Positions 34,274-42,805 of a DNA stretch of 64,000 nt are shown here, one piece after another. The notes under the pieces were generated by a model. That model made no database searches. It was not told where the DNA came from and saw only the letters and a program-made list of their open reading frames with translations. Location of the stretch: NCBI GenBank assembly GCA_015258715.1, contig JABZHR010000003.1:62001-126000 (forward strand). The letters are read 5' to 3'. The DNA is from Atopobium sp. Its GTDB lineage: Bacteria > Actinomycetota > Coriobacteriia > Coriobacteriales > Atopobiaceae. The translations under genes and the position numbers were made by a program. Within the stretch, counting starts at the first letter, position 1, and each line of letters begins with the position of its first letter.

Positions 34274-35344
34274 ATGGCAGAGGAAAAGAGTCCCTCAGTT
34301 TTGGGCAAGGTCGGAAAAGACCTTCTAAAGGCGTTTAACACTGGTGTTTCGTACTTTATTCCTATTGTCGTAGTTGGCGGAGTCTTCTTGGCTTTCTCGC
34401 TAGCTACCGGAACTGCAGGAAAAGACGGTATTGAAGTCACCAATCCTTTGATGCAGAGCCTTAACCTTATTGGTATGGCCGGCATCAAGATGATGATTCC
34501 TGTCCTTGCTGCTTACATTGCCTATTCTTTGGGCGGAAAGCCTGCTCTGGCACCTGGCTTTGTCCTTGGTTACCTGGCAAGCAATCCTGTTCCTGTAGGT
34601 GAGGTTCAGGTTTCTACTGGCTTCTTGGGCGCAATGGTTCTTGGCGTTGCTGCTGGTTACCTTGTCCAGTGGATGAAGAGCTGGAAGGTCAATAACACCA
34701 TTCGTACCATCATGCCAATTCTGATCATCCCAAGCTTGTCTTCGCTTGCTCTTGGCATGCTTTACATCTATGTTTTGGCAGCTCCACTTGGCGCCTTCAT
34801 GGACTGGCTGACAAGCCTGCTTTCAAGCCTTCAGGGTGGCTCTGCAGTTGTGCTTGGCATTGTAATTGGCCTGATGACCGCATTTGATATGGGTGGCCCA
34901 GTTAACAAGACTGCTTCTACCTTCACCATGGCTCTTATGACCGCAGGTGTTTATGGTCCTAACGGTGCATTCCGTGTTGCAGTTGCTATTCCTCCACTGG
35001 TCTGCGGTGTTGCATCTCTTATTGCTCGCAGTAAGTTTGACGACACTGATAGACAGATGGGCATCTCCGCAGTCTTTATGGGACTCATCGGTATTACCGA
35101 GGGCGCAATTCCATTTGCTGTTAAGGATCTTGCACACACCCTGCCTGCAATCATGATTGGTTCTGCAGTTGGTGCTGGCCTTGCTGCTTGGCATGGTATT
35201 GAGTGCTTTGTTCCTCACGGTGGCATGATTGTTGCTGCAGCTACAAACAACATTGCCCTCTACACCCTTGATATGGCAATTGGCGTTGCAGTAGGTGTTG
35301 CAATTCTTGTTCTTACCAAGCCAAAGCTTGAGGACAACAAGTAA
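34274..35344 (+). CDS. PTS fructose-type enzyme IIC (membrane permease)
   Basis: The 356-residue permease begins at ATG 34274 (MAEEKSPSVLGKVGKDLL), preceded by GGAG. It has about nine to ten hydrophobic segments, with the family features NTGVSYFIPIVVVGG near the start, GIVIGLMTAFDMGGPVNKTAS in the middle (key residues GPVNK near 34889), GITEGAIPFAVKD and GIECFVPHGG. It follows IIB after 44 nt and forms the sugar channel with it. Fructose, mannose-related ketoses or tagatose are all possible given the aldolase next door. Confidence 0.9.
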   Translation: MAEEKSPSVLGKVGKDLLKAFNTGVSYFIPIVVVGGVFLAFSLATGTAGKDGIEVTNPLMQSLNLIGMAGIKMMIPVLAAYIAYSLGGKPALAPGFVLGYLASNPVPVGEVQVSTGFLGAMVLGVAAGYLVQWMKSWKVNNTIRTIMPILIIPSLSSLALGMLYIYVLAAPLGAFMDWLTSLLSSLQGGSAVVLGIVIGLMTAFDMGGPVNKTASTFTMALMTAGVYGPNGAFRVAVAIPPLVCGVASLIARSKFDDTDRQMGISAVFMGLIGITEGAIPFAVKDLAHTLPAIMIGSAVGAGLAAWHGIECFVPHGGMIVAAATNNIALYTLDMAIGVAVGVAILVLTKPKLEDNK

Positions 35345-35403
35345 TACATAGCGAGAAACGCATGTATCTTTTGGTCTTAGACCTTAAAAATTGAAGTTAA
35401 AAG

Positions 35404-35442
35404 GAGAGGGGCGTAGGGATTCAACCCCCACGCCCTTCTTAT
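35404..35442 (+). terminator. Hairpin between IIC and aldolase-subunit genes
   Basis: GGGCGTAGGG and CCCCACGCCC form a stem with one mismatch and a short loop, followed by TTCTTATT. It may partly terminate and so lower the downstream gene. Confidence 0.6.
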
Positions 35443-35473
35443 TACCAAGAAACACTCTTGGGAAGGGGTAAAT

Positions 35474-36754
35474 ATGGAAAAACTACCAATCAAAAAAGCT
35501 GTTGAAGGGTTGCTTAAGCTTCAGGACACAGGAAAGTCCGCCACGCTGTTAGGAATTGGACCAATGTCGCCCAACCTGCTCCAGGCAGCTTTTGAACTTG
35601 GTAGAGACTGCGATTTTCCTCTGATGTTTATTGCATCTCGAAACCAGGTAGACCTTGATGAACTTGGTGGAGGATACGTAAATTCTTGGGATCAGAAGCG
35701 TTTCTCGGAAGATATTGCTGAAGCAGCTCAGAAGGTTGGCTTTGACGGTCTATATTATCTCTGCCGCGACCACGGTGGCCCTTGGCAGCGCGACGAGGAG
35801 CGTAACGCTCACCTTCCAGAAGATGAGGCCATGGAGCTTGCCAAGAAGTCTTATCTTGCCGACATGCTTAACGGTTTTGACCTGCTGATGATTGACCCAA
35901 CTAAGGATCCTTTTGAGATTGGCAAGGTTATTCCGCTTGATGTGGTTCTTCGCCGTACAGTTGATTTGATTGAGTGGTGCGAGAAAGAACGTGTTTCTCG
36001 CGGTCTTCCTGAGATTGGCTATGAGGTTGGTACCGAGGAAACAAACGGCGGCTTAACCTCTACTGATAAGTACCACACCTTTATTGAACAGCTTAAGAGC
36101 GAGCTCACCGCTAAGGGCCTGCCTATGCCAACCTTTATTGTTGGACAGACAGGAACGCTTACGCGTCTTACCGAGCAGGTTGGACATTACGATTTTGAGG
36201 CCGCTATTAGCCTTGCTGAGATGGCTAAGAGCTACGGTGTTGGTCTCAAGGAACACAACGCAGATTACCTTGATGACGTGACGCTGCTTGAGCACACTCC
36301 TGCAAATGTCACCGCATCAAACGTAGCTCCACAGTACGGAACAGAGGAGACTCGCGCATATCTGAAGCTTTGCGATGTCGAAGATCTTCTGGTCAAAGAA
36401 GGCCTCCTGAAAGCGGATGAGGTTTCTGGCTTGAGGAATACCCTGCTGGTCAAGGCAATTGAGACCGAGCGTTGGCGTAAGTGGATGGTTGGCGATCAGG
36501 TTAATCTGACTGTTGAGCAGATTCTTGCTGATCACAAACTGTCGCTGGATATTCTTGATATTTCTGGTCATTATGCGTTCAATGACGACGAGGTCAAGGC
36601 TGCAACTGAGCACCTCTACAAGAACCTTGCTCAGTTCAATATTGATGGCCAGCGCTTTGTTGTCGATCACATCAAGCGTCCTCTTCGTCAGTACGTTGAG
36701 TGCTACAGGCTTGAGGGAGTTACCACGCGTATTCGTGAGGTACTGGCAGAGTAA
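35474..36754 (+). CDS. GatZ/KbaZ-like tagatose-1,6-bisphosphate aldolase subunit
   Basis: The 426-residue protein has the typical KbaZ/GatZ blocks: LGIGPMSPNLLQAAFE, then PLMFIASRNQVD with GGGYVNSW, CRDHGGPWQRDEE and a middle GYEVGTEETNGGL, plus IVGQTGTLTRLTEQ. This family is the non-catalytic partner needed for full activity of the class II aldolase KbaY/GatY, although some members may be active alone. No kbaY is in this window. The gene follows IIC in the PTS operon, so the sugar is inferred to enter a tagatose-type bisphosphate route. GGAAGGGG precedes ATG 35474. Confidence 0.82.
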   Translation: MEKLPIKKAVEGLLKLQDTGKSATLLGIGPMSPNLLQAAFELGRDCDFPLMFIASRNQVDLDELGGGYVNSWDQKRFSEDIAEAAQKVGFDGLYYLCRDHGGPWQRDEERNAHLPEDEAMELAKKSYLADMLNGFDLLMIDPTKDPFEIGKVIPLDVVLRRTVDLIEWCEKERVSRGLPEIGYEVGTEETNGGLTSTDKYHTFIEQLKSELTAKGLPMPTFIVGQTGTLTRLTEQVGHYDFEAAISLAEMAKSYGVGLKEHNADYLDDVTLLEHTPANVTASNVAPQYGTEETRAYLKLCDVEDLLVKEGLLKADEVSGLRNTLLVKAIETERWRKWMVGDQVNLTVEQILADHKLSLDILDISGHYAFNDDEVKAATEHLYKNLAQFNIDGQRFVVDHIKRPLRQYVECYRLEGVTTRIREVLAE

Positions 36755-36831
36755 ACACGCGCTTTCAGGCGCGGCGTTTTACCGTTGCAGCTTCCTTGCT
36801 GTCCAATTTTGGACAGATAGCTGACAAACCT

Positions 36832-36868
36832 AAGAGGTCGAAGGCTTTTTGCTTTCGACCTCTTTTCT
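36832..36868 (+). terminator. Terminator of the PTS-aldolase operon
   Basis: AAGAGGTCGAA and TTCGACCTCTT form an 11-bp stem followed by TTTTC. A smaller hairpin CTGTCCAA/TTGGACAG (36799-36816) precedes it. Confidence 0.85.
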
Positions 36869-36922
36869 TGTGCGATGTATCATAGAGAACAATAATTACA
36901 AAAAACGACGCTAAGGAGCGGC

Positions 36923-37381
36923 ATGGCCGAAAACAACGAGCGCAAAGATGGAGTTTCTCCCCAGCTTGATATGCTCTCAACTGAGCTGCTTGGAGATGCG
37001 TTTGACCTGCTTGCAGATGGTCAATCACTCAACGTTTTGCTTGTAGTTGAGGACGCGTCAGGCACCGTTGCAAGTTATGAGTTCTCTGACGACGGTCCAG
37101 AAGAGCTGCTTGAGGGTGCCCATAAGCGCGTGCTTGACCTGGTCAAACAGAAGGGCGATAAAGAAGCAGGACTTGAAGAGCCTGTCCGCTATGCGCTTGT
37201 ATACGAAGGAGCCATCCAGCTGCTCAAAGAGGGCGGTTATGAGGATGCCGTACTTCTTGAGTTTGGCGAGAAGGGCTATAAGAGTTTCTCGGCATATTCT
37301 TTAGTTCACGGAAAAGGCCAAGGCGACCAGTTTGTGTGGTCTGATCCAGCGCCGGCAGGAGAGCTTGAGCCGCTTCTGTAA
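36923..37381 (+). CDS. Conserved hypothetical protein, acidic, 152 residues
   Basis: I do not recognise a family. The protein is acidic, soluble-looking and without signal peptide or membrane segments. It shows two alpha/beta stretches, LLADGQSLNVLLVVEDASG and the segment around EEPVRYALVYEGAIQLL, a pattern sometimes seen in small ligand- or partner-binding domains. A ribosome site AAGGAGCGG precedes ATG 36923. It stands alone between the terminator of the PTS operon and typA, so it may be a single gene or lead into typA. Confidence 0.65.
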   Translation: MAENNERKDGVSPQLDMLSTELLGDAFDLLADGQSLNVLLVVEDASGTVASYEFSDDGPEELLEGAHKRVLDLVKQKGDKEAGLEEPVRYALVYEGAIQLLKEGGYEDAVLLEFGEKGYKSFSAYSLVHGKGQGDQFVWSDPAPAGELEPLL

Positions 37382-37509
37382 TGAAAAAGCTGCGTTCATT
37401 GAAATTTCTGGGCACTCTAGGCACGTAATTGCACTAAAGTTCTAAAGCTGATAAAAATTGGACCTGAATTATTCAAGTCTAAGCACATACCTTCGAGAGA
37501 TAGAGACTT

Positions 37510-39348
37510 ATGCGTCAAGACAACATCAGAAATATTGCTATCATCGCCCACGTTGACCACGGTAAAACCACCATGGTTGACCAGATGCTCAAGGCAACCG
37601 ATGCATTCCGCGAGAACCAGCAGGTTCAAGAAAGAATTCTGGACTCCAATGATCAGGAGCGTGAGCGCGGAATTACCATTCTGGCAAAGAACATCTCTAT
37701 TGAGTACAAGGGCGTCAAGATTAACGTCATTGATACCCCTGGCCACGCTGACTTTGGTGGCGAGGTAGAGCGCGTTCTTAAGATGGCCGACGGCGCACTT
37801 CTTCTGGTTGACGCAGCTGAGGGCCCTATGCCACAGACGCGCTTTGTTCTGCGCCACGCCATTGACGCAGGCCTTTCTATCATGATGGTTGTCAACAAGA
37901 TTGACCGCGATGGCGCTCGCCCAGAGGCTGTTGTCAACGATTCTCTTGATCTTATGATGGACCTTGGCGCAACCGATGAGCAGCTTGAGTTCACCATGGA
38001 GCACGTCATCTTTGCTTCTGGCGTTAATGGTTACGCTCGCCTTGATCCAAATGATGACAACGACAATATGTTCCCTCTTCTTGACATGATTATCGACGGC
38101 CTTCCAGCTCCAGACGTTGATATCGACGGGCCTCTTGCTATGCAGTGCGTCACCATCGATCACTCCGATTACCTGGGCCGCATTGGTATTGGCCGTGTGT
38201 ATTCCGGAACCGTTCATACCGGTGACAAGATTCTTGTTGTCAAAAACGATGGCTCCCGCGCTATGAGCCAGGTCAAGCAGCTGTTCACCTTTGACTACCT
38301 GGGTCGTAAGGAGTGCGATGAGGTTGACGCAGGCGATATTGCGGCAATCGTTGGCGTTGATAAAACTGATATTGGTGATGTTTACACCGATCCAGAAAAT
38401 CCCGTTGAGCTTGATCCAATCGAGATTGACCCACCAACTCTTTCTATTATTTTTGAGCCTTCTACCTCGCCACTTGTTGGCCGTGAGGGAGACATTGTTG
38501 GTGGCCGTCAGCTCAAAGAGCGTCTGATGACAGAACGCGAGAATAACGTCACCATGCGCATTGAGGAGCTTCCTGATAAGACCGGTATTGAGGTTTCTGG
38601 CCGTGGTATTCTTCACCTTTCCGTTCTTATGGAGAGCATGCGTCGTGAGGGCTTTGAATTCCAGGTTGGTCGTCCTCGCGTTCTGTTCAAGAAGGATGCC
38701 CAGGGTCACACGCTTGAGCCTATTGAGCAGGCCGTTGTTGAGTGCAACCCAGAGTATGCCGGCAAGGTCATTGAGGTCTTTGGTAACGTTGGCGGTACCA
38801 TGTCCATCATGGACACTGGCGAGACTCAGACGCACCTTGAGTTCAAGATTCCAACCCGCGGCATCATGGGTCTTAAGACCCGCGTCATGAACGTTACTCA
38901 CGGTGACGCCGTCTTCTACCACACCTTCCTTGAGTACGGTCCTTTTGCAGGTGATATTGGTAGCCGCCAGAACGGCGCCATGATCTCTATGTCTACCGAG
39001 AAGGCCGTTGCGTACGCACTTGGTACGCTTCAGGAGCGCGGCCAGCTCTTTGTTGCTCCAGGCGTTGAGTGCTACGAAGGCATGCTGGTTGGTGAGCGTT
39101 CAAGGCCAGGCGACATGGTTGTTAACATTGCGCGCACCAAGTCTTTGGGCAACCAGAGGTCTTCAACTGCAGACATTTCAGTTCAGCTGACTCCTCCACG
39201 CCTGTTTACGCTGGAAGAGGCTCTGGAGTACATCATGGACGACGAGCTTGTCGAGATCACGCCACAAAACATCCGCATGCGTAAGCGTATTCTTTCCGAG
39301 ACTGAGCGCCGTAAGTGGGCAGTCCGCAACGGCATGGTTAAGAAGTAA
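37510..39348 (+). CDS. typA: Ribosome-associated GTPase TypA/BipA
   Basis: Translational GTPase that helps 50S assembly and stress growth. G1 is AHVDHGKTTMVDQML, G2 has ERGITILAKN, G3 is DTPGHADFGGEVERVL and G4 is VVNKIDR; the C-terminal half has the TypA-specific SGRGILHLSVLMESMRREG, and near the end SSTADISVQLTPPRLFTLE. The 612 residues match the family. The ribosome site is weak (GAGAGATAGAG). It ends in a strong terminator. Confidence 0.95.
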   Translation: MRQDNIRNIAIIAHVDHGKTTMVDQMLKATDAFRENQQVQERILDSNDQERERGITILAKNISIEYKGVKINVIDTPGHADFGGEVERVLKMADGALLLVDAAEGPMPQTRFVLRHAIDAGLSIMMVVNKIDRDGARPEAVVNDSLDLMMDLGATDEQLEFTMEHVIFASGVNGYARLDPNDDNDNMFPLLDMIIDGLPAPDVDIDGPLAMQCVTIDHSDYLGRIGIGRVYSGTVHTGDKILVVKNDGSRAMSQVKQLFTFDYLGRKECDEVDAGDIAAIVGVDKTDIGDVYTDPENPVELDPIEIDPPTLSIIFEPSTSPLVGREGDIVGGRQLKERLMTERENNVTMRIEELPDKTGIEVSGRGILHLSVLMESMRREGFEFQVGRPRVLFKKDAQGHTLEPIEQAVVECNPEYAGKVIEVFGNVGGTMSIMDTGETQTHLEFKIPTRGIMGLKTRVMNVTHGDAVFYHTFLEYGPFAGDIGSRQNGAMISMSTEKAVAYALGTLQERGQLFVAPGVECYEGMLVGERSRPGDMVVNIARTKSLGNQRSSTADISVQLTPPRLFTLEEALEYIMDDELVEITPQNIRMRKRILSETERRKWAVRNGMVKK

Positions 39349-39372
39349 CAGCGTCGTTTACAGACAATCAAT

Positions 39373-39420
39373 CTGGCGAGAAAAACTTGCAGCCGCAAGG
39401 GTTTCTCGCCAGTTTTGTTT
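39373..39420 (+). terminator. Terminator of typA, built from GGCGAGAA repeats
   Basis: CTGGCGAGAAA and TTTCTCGCCAG form a perfect 11-bp outer stem, with an inner stem CTTGC/GCAAG, followed by TTTTGTTTT. Both arms contain the GGCGAGAA octamer (39375, and complement 39403). Confidence 0.9.
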
Positions 39421-39515
39421 TAGGTGAGTTTTAAATAAAGCGCAGTTAAACGATGTGTACGGGCGATGCAAAACCGCCCAAAACCGTTCAAAGACCGTCC
39501 GATTGCGGCTAGGCG

Positions 39516-40259
39516 CTACTTTGAGGGACCGTTCTGCTCAGGCTGCTTGCCTGGCTTTTGTGTCTTGTGACGCAGTTTGTTGACGCTGCGCATGACATGC
39601 GGCGTAAGGTCAACATCTGCAGGTGAAAGCACGTTGTATTTAAGCGACCAGCGTCTGAGGCCAACGGTAACTACAACGCAGACAACTGCCGCCCAAATTT
39701 TTGTGACGCCTACATAAGAGACAAGCGCCCAGTAGGAGGTAGCGCCAGCAACTGCGCAAAACGCGTAGAGATTGCTTCGCTGGAAAATACGAGGGATGTT
39801 GCCAAGAAATACGTCGCGAAGCATACCGCCACCAACGCCCGTAATGCTTCCCATCAGAATGACCGAGAAGGGAAGCAGGTGATATACCAGGGCTTTATCG
39901 GTACCAACAACAGCAAAGAGGCCAACGGAGATAATGTCGGTCCACTCAAGCATGCGAGGGAATCTGTCAAGCGGCTCAGGGAACATAAACAGCAAGACAG
40001 CGGTAAAAACGGCAGCCGGAATGGCGTAGGGCGAGTTGAGCATGTAGACGCCACCTTCTTGCATCATGACGTCCCTGATAAGCCCGCCACCCAGACCACC
40101 CAAAAGACCAAGACCCACAAAGCCCACAAGGTCTAAGTGACGATCTCTTGCAACCAAGATTCCCGAGATTGCACCAATAATTACCGTTAGAAGGTCTAGC
40201 CAGTAGGGGATGCTCACAGAAATTGCATCTGTGCCATATGGCGAGAAAAACGGTGGCAT
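39516..40259 (-). CDS. TRIC/UPF0126-family membrane protein (cation channel type)
   Basis: The 247-residue protein has about seven hydrophobic segments in two homologous halves. Each half contains the glycine-rich basic signature: GLLGGLGGGLIRDVMM in the first and GSITGVGGGMLRDVFLGNIP in the second. This is the pattern of bacterial TRIC-like channels (formerly UPF0126/YicG), which are thought to conduct monovalent cations. ATG 40259 has AGGAGG upstream. The tail is polar and basic. It stands alone on the minus strand, convergent with typA. Confidence 0.85.
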   Translation of the reverse strand: MPPFFSPYGTDAISVSIPYWLDLLTVIIGAISGILVARDRHLDLVGFVGLGLLGGLGGGLIRDVMMQEGGVYMLNSPYAIPAAVFTAVLLFMFPEPLDRFPRMLEWTDIISVGLFAVVGTDKALVYHLLPFSVILMGSITGVGGGMLRDVFLGNIPRIFQRSNLYAFCAVAGATSYWALVSYVGVTKIWAAVVCVVVTVGLRRWSLKYNVLSPADVDLTPHVMRSVNKLRHKTQKPGKQPEQNGPSK

Positions 40260-40337
40260 CCATACCTCCTACTGGTGTTTTTGTTTTTATGAGTATGACA
40301 ATACTACACAAGTATTAAAAATACACAGAACTTCTCG

Positions 40338-40366
40338 TTCTATATTGGTGAGAAATCCGCTATACT
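40338..40366 (+). promoter_or_regulatory. Promoter of the tRNA-Ser pair
   Basis: TATACT (40361-40366) with TTCTAT (40338-40343) at 17-bp spacing, about 20 nt before the first tRNA. Confidence 0.55.
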
Positions 40367-40385
40367 GTCCCGTGCGGTTTTATAT

Positions 40386-40476
40386 GGAGAGTTGTCCGAG
40401 TGGCCGAAGGAGCACGATTGGAAATCGTGTAGGCGTCTAAAGCGTCTCCAGGGTTCAAATCCCTGACTCTCCGCCA
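40386..40476 (+). tRNA. tRNA-Ser (GGA)
   Basis: Class II tRNA with a long variable arm. Acceptor GGAGAGT pairs with ACTCTCC, the anticodon is GGA in GATTGGAAATC, T-loop TTCAAAT, and CCA is encoded. Total 91 nt. Confidence 0.96.
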
Positions 40477-40484
40477 GAATTTTC

Positions 40485-40504
40485 ACGGCGCCTACGGGCG
40501 CCGT
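40485..40504 (+). terminator. Hairpin between the two tRNA-Ser genes
   Basis: ACGGCGCC / GGCGCCGT with loop TACG, a very stable 8-bp stem followed by TTTC. It may terminate partly or guide processing. Confidence 0.55.
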
Positions 40505-40514
40505 TTCACCCTTC

Positions 40515-40605
40515 GGAGGGGTGGCAGAGTGGTTGAATGCGGCGGTCTCGAAAACCGTTTACCCCTTCTAGGGGTACGAGGGTTCGAATCCCTCCTCCTC
40601 CGCCA
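40515..40605 (+). tRNA. tRNA-Ser (CGA)
   Basis: Class II tRNA. Acceptor GGAGGGG pairs with CTCCTCC (one G-T), the anticodon is CGA in GGTCTCGAAAACC, a variable arm is formed by ACCCC/GGGGT, and CCA is encoded. Confidence 0.95.
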
Positions 40606-40724
40606 TTTAACATTTTTATTTGATTAATTGTTACCAATAAAGATATATTTATTTTTCGATTTTATATAGAATGTTTAGGCTTTGTAATTCGATGTCATCT
40701 TTTTTGACACGAGGGGAGAGTTAA

Positions 40725-42152
40725 ATGGCTGTTTCAGCAGATGAGTTGAATGGCTACAGGCGCGATCGCTACTTTGCACGCTCCTGGGCACTTCTGACTC
40801 TGGAAAAGGGTTGGTGGAAGCCTGTCCTTATTATGGCTCTGTTTGGTCTTATTCCAGTTGTCGGAATTCTTGCACTTGTTGGCTATGCACTTGAGACTGC
40901 ACGCGTAACTGCATGGGGCATCAATGCTGGTCCAAAGCAGAAAGACCTTAAGTTTGGTACCTATATTGTTACCGGCTTCAAGGCAGTTGTTATTGCACTT
41001 GCATTTGGTCTGGCATACAGCATTGCTACTGGAATTCTTTCTTTCATTCCAGTTATCAATCTGATTCTTATTCCAGTCTTCATTGTTGCAGCATTTGTGT
41101 ATCCACTGTGCATCAATGTTGTTCAGGTCCGCGCATCAGTTTATGGTCGCATCTCTGCAGGTTTTGCTTTTAAGAACATCTTTGAGATGATCAAGCACGA
41201 CATGGGCGGTCTGTTCCGTATCTTTGGTATGGGCATTGTACTTGGCATTGTTACCTCTATCATTATGGGAATCATTGGTGGTAGCGCTGCAATTAGTATG
41301 TTCGTTAACATTGGTGCTCAGGCTATGGCCATTGCAAGAACTCAGAATATTTCCAGCCAGCAGCAGCTTGGTCTTGTCGTGCTTGCTCTTCTTGCACGCG
41401 GCTTCATTCAGATGGGACCAATCTTCCTGGTTATTGGCTATATTGGTCACGTTGTTGGTCTTATCGTTATGCTTCTTATGCAGAACGCAATCGCTCTTTG
41501 GATGCGTCAGTTCAACGTTCCTGCATGGGGACAGAGCAATGATCCACTGCCACCATTCATTAACGATCCACGTGATGGCGCAGCCGCTACTTATGCAGCT
41601 CCAGCACCAGTTGCTCCAACTGCTCCAGCAGCAACCGCTGCTCCTGCAGTAGCACCTGTTGCTGTTCCTGTTGCAGCACCGGCACCAGTAGCAACCCCAG
41701 CTCCAGCAGCTCCTGCAGCGCCTGTTGCTCCTGCGGCACCAGTGGCTCCTGCAGCGCCTGTTGCTGCTCCAGCTGAGCCTGTTGCGGCTCCAGTAGCACC
41801 TGCTGCACCAGTGGCTCCTGCTGCACCTGTTGCGCCAGCAGCACCTGTTGCTCCTGCTGCTCCAGCAGCGCCTGCAGCACCTGTTGCTCCTGCGGCACCT
41901 GTAGCTCCTGCTGCACCTGCAGCACCTGTTGCTCCTGCTGCTCCAGCAGCGCCTGCAGCACCTGTTGCTCCTGCGGCACCAGTCGCACCTGTAGCTCCAG
42001 AGGTTCCTGTTGCTCCCGCAGCTCCAGAGCCTGCACCTGCTTCAACTGTTGTTGTTGAGCCAATTATCCCAACAACTCCAGAGGCTCCTGAGGCACCAGC
42101 TGCTCCAACAGACGCACCAACTCAGAATCCTGAGGGACCTGCAGCTCAGTAA
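40725..42152 (+). CDS. DUF4013-like membrane protein with Ala-Pro-Val repeat tail
   Basis: The first 270 residues hold about six hydrophobic segments (LIMALFGLIPVVGILALVGY, GFKAVVIALAFGLAYSIATG, FIPVINLILIPVFIVAAFVY and others) with a layout like DUF4013 proteins. From about residue 287 on, the protein is made almost only of APVAPAAP-type repeats for 150 residues, ending in a Thr/Glu/Pro-rich tail. Such a tail is extended and may span the cell wall or the cytoplasm. The role is unknown. The ribosome site is GGGGAGAG. The gene ends with a strong terminator and stands alone between tRNA-Ser and rpsF. Confidence 0.75.
   Translation: MAVSADELNGYRRDRYFARSWALLTLEKGWWKPVLIMALFGLIPVVGILALVGYALETARVTAWGINAGPKQKDLKFGTYIVTGFKAVVIALAFGLAYSIATGILSFIPVINLILIPVFIVAAFVYPLCINVVQVRASVYGRISAGFAFKNIFEMIKHDMGGLFRIFGMGIVLGIVTSIIMGIIGGSAAISMFVNIGAQAMAIARTQNISSQQQLGLVVLALLARGFIQMGPIFLVIGYIGHVVGLIVMLLMQNAIALWMRQFNVPAWGQSNDPLPPFINDPRDGAAATYAAPAPVAPTAPAATAAPAVAPVAVPVAAPAPVATPAPAAPAAPVAPAAPVAPAAPVAAPAEPVAAPVAPAAPVAPAAPVAPAAPVAPAAPAAPAAPVAPAAPVAPAAPAAPVAPAAPAAPAAPVAPAAPVAPVAPEVPVAPAAPEPAPASTVVVEPIIPTTPEAPEAPAAPTDAPTQNPEGPAAQ
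41590..42050 (+). repeat. Short tandem repeats coding Ala-Pro-Val
   Basis: Degenerate repeats of units such as GCTCCTGCAGCACCTGTT, about 460 bp. The first and second parts share near-identical blocks, pointing to slippage or recombination growth. Confidence 0.8.
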
Positions 42153-42173
42153 AGTAGAGCACCTATAAAAGAG

Positions 42174-42208
42174 ACGGCCATCATGCAGATTGTGTGATGG
42201 CCGTTTTT
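42174..42208 (+). terminator. Terminator after the Ala-Pro repeat gene
   Basis: ACGGCCATCA / TGATGGCCGT, perfect 10-bp stem with 11-nt loop, followed by TTTTTC. Confidence 0.9.
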
Positions 42209-42382
42209 CTTTTTCAATACCATGTTTTTAAAATTGAGCGAGTGACCATGCCTTAGAAAGATTCGCGTCAGATAGTTGCAAGATTAGAGGCAAATAAGCA
42301 ACAAATTGCCAATTTAAGCTTTATATGTGGACTGCATGTGAGAAAGTTTGTGGGCTAGTTTCGTATTTGAGCATTTATGTGG

Positions 42383-42453
42383 TATGATGCTTGGTCGAAC
42401 TTTCCTGCTTCGGGTGCACCTTCACTTCCCGAAGCCATTAGCCCAGAGGAGGT
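42383..42453 (+). promoter_or_regulatory. rpsF leader: promoter -10, hairpin and ribosome site
   Basis: In the 307-bp gap before rpsF, TATGAT (42383-42388) looks like a -10. Then an 8-bp hairpin GCTTCGGG / CCCGAAGC (42407-42435) with a 13-nt loop containing CACC stands before the ribosome site AGGAGGTG. Its place fits the known S6:S18-binding leader that lets the complex repress its own mRNA; I cannot verify the motif fully. Bases 42209-42380 hold no gene or clear structure. Confidence 0.5.
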
Positions 42454-42459
42454 GACAAT

Positions 42460-42753
42460 ATGAAGGCCTATGAACTGCTGTTTTTTGTTGACCCAGCTTC
42501 CACCGAGGAAGTCCGTGCTGGTGTAATGAAGCGTATTGACGTTGCTATCACCACTGACGGCGGAGTAGTCGACAGCGTCGAGGATTGGGGTAAGCGTAAG
42601 CTTGCTTTTGAGATCGACGATCTTACCGAGGGTGACTATACCCTCATCAATTTCCATGCAGATCCAACGCAGATTGCAGAGCTCGATCGAGTCCTGCGAA
42701 TCAATGATGCTGTTAAGCGTCACATGATCGTGCGTCGAGTCGATAAGGACTAA
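42460..42753 (+). CDS. rpsF: 30S ribosomal protein S6
   Basis: A 97-residue ribosomal protein that pairs with S18. It starts MKAYELLFFVDP as S6 does, with DSVEDWGKRKLAFEIDDLTEGDYTLINF (split: DWGKRKLAFEID and EGDYTLINF) and the end VKRHMIVRRVDKD. AGGAGGTG precedes ATG. It heads the rpsF-ssb-rpsR block, whose order is standard in bacteria. Confidence 0.97.
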   Translation: MKAYELLFFVDPASTEEVRAGVMKRIDVAITTDGGVVDSVEDWGKRKLAFEIDDLTEGDYTLINFHADPTQIAELDRVLRINDAVKRHMIVRRVDKD

Positions 42754-42805
42754 GTCCTTGTAATGGAAAAGTGGAATTATTCCACGATGAGAGGTAGTGA
42801 GATTT

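Noticed and set aside
37417..38922. 501-residue minus-strand open frame across typA
   Set aside because: Antisense to a clear TypA gene; no ribosome site, composition typical of shadow frames.
41590..42050. Repeats in the Ala-Pro region as a CRISPR array
   Set aside because: Units are coding, degenerate, without unique spacers and in frame.
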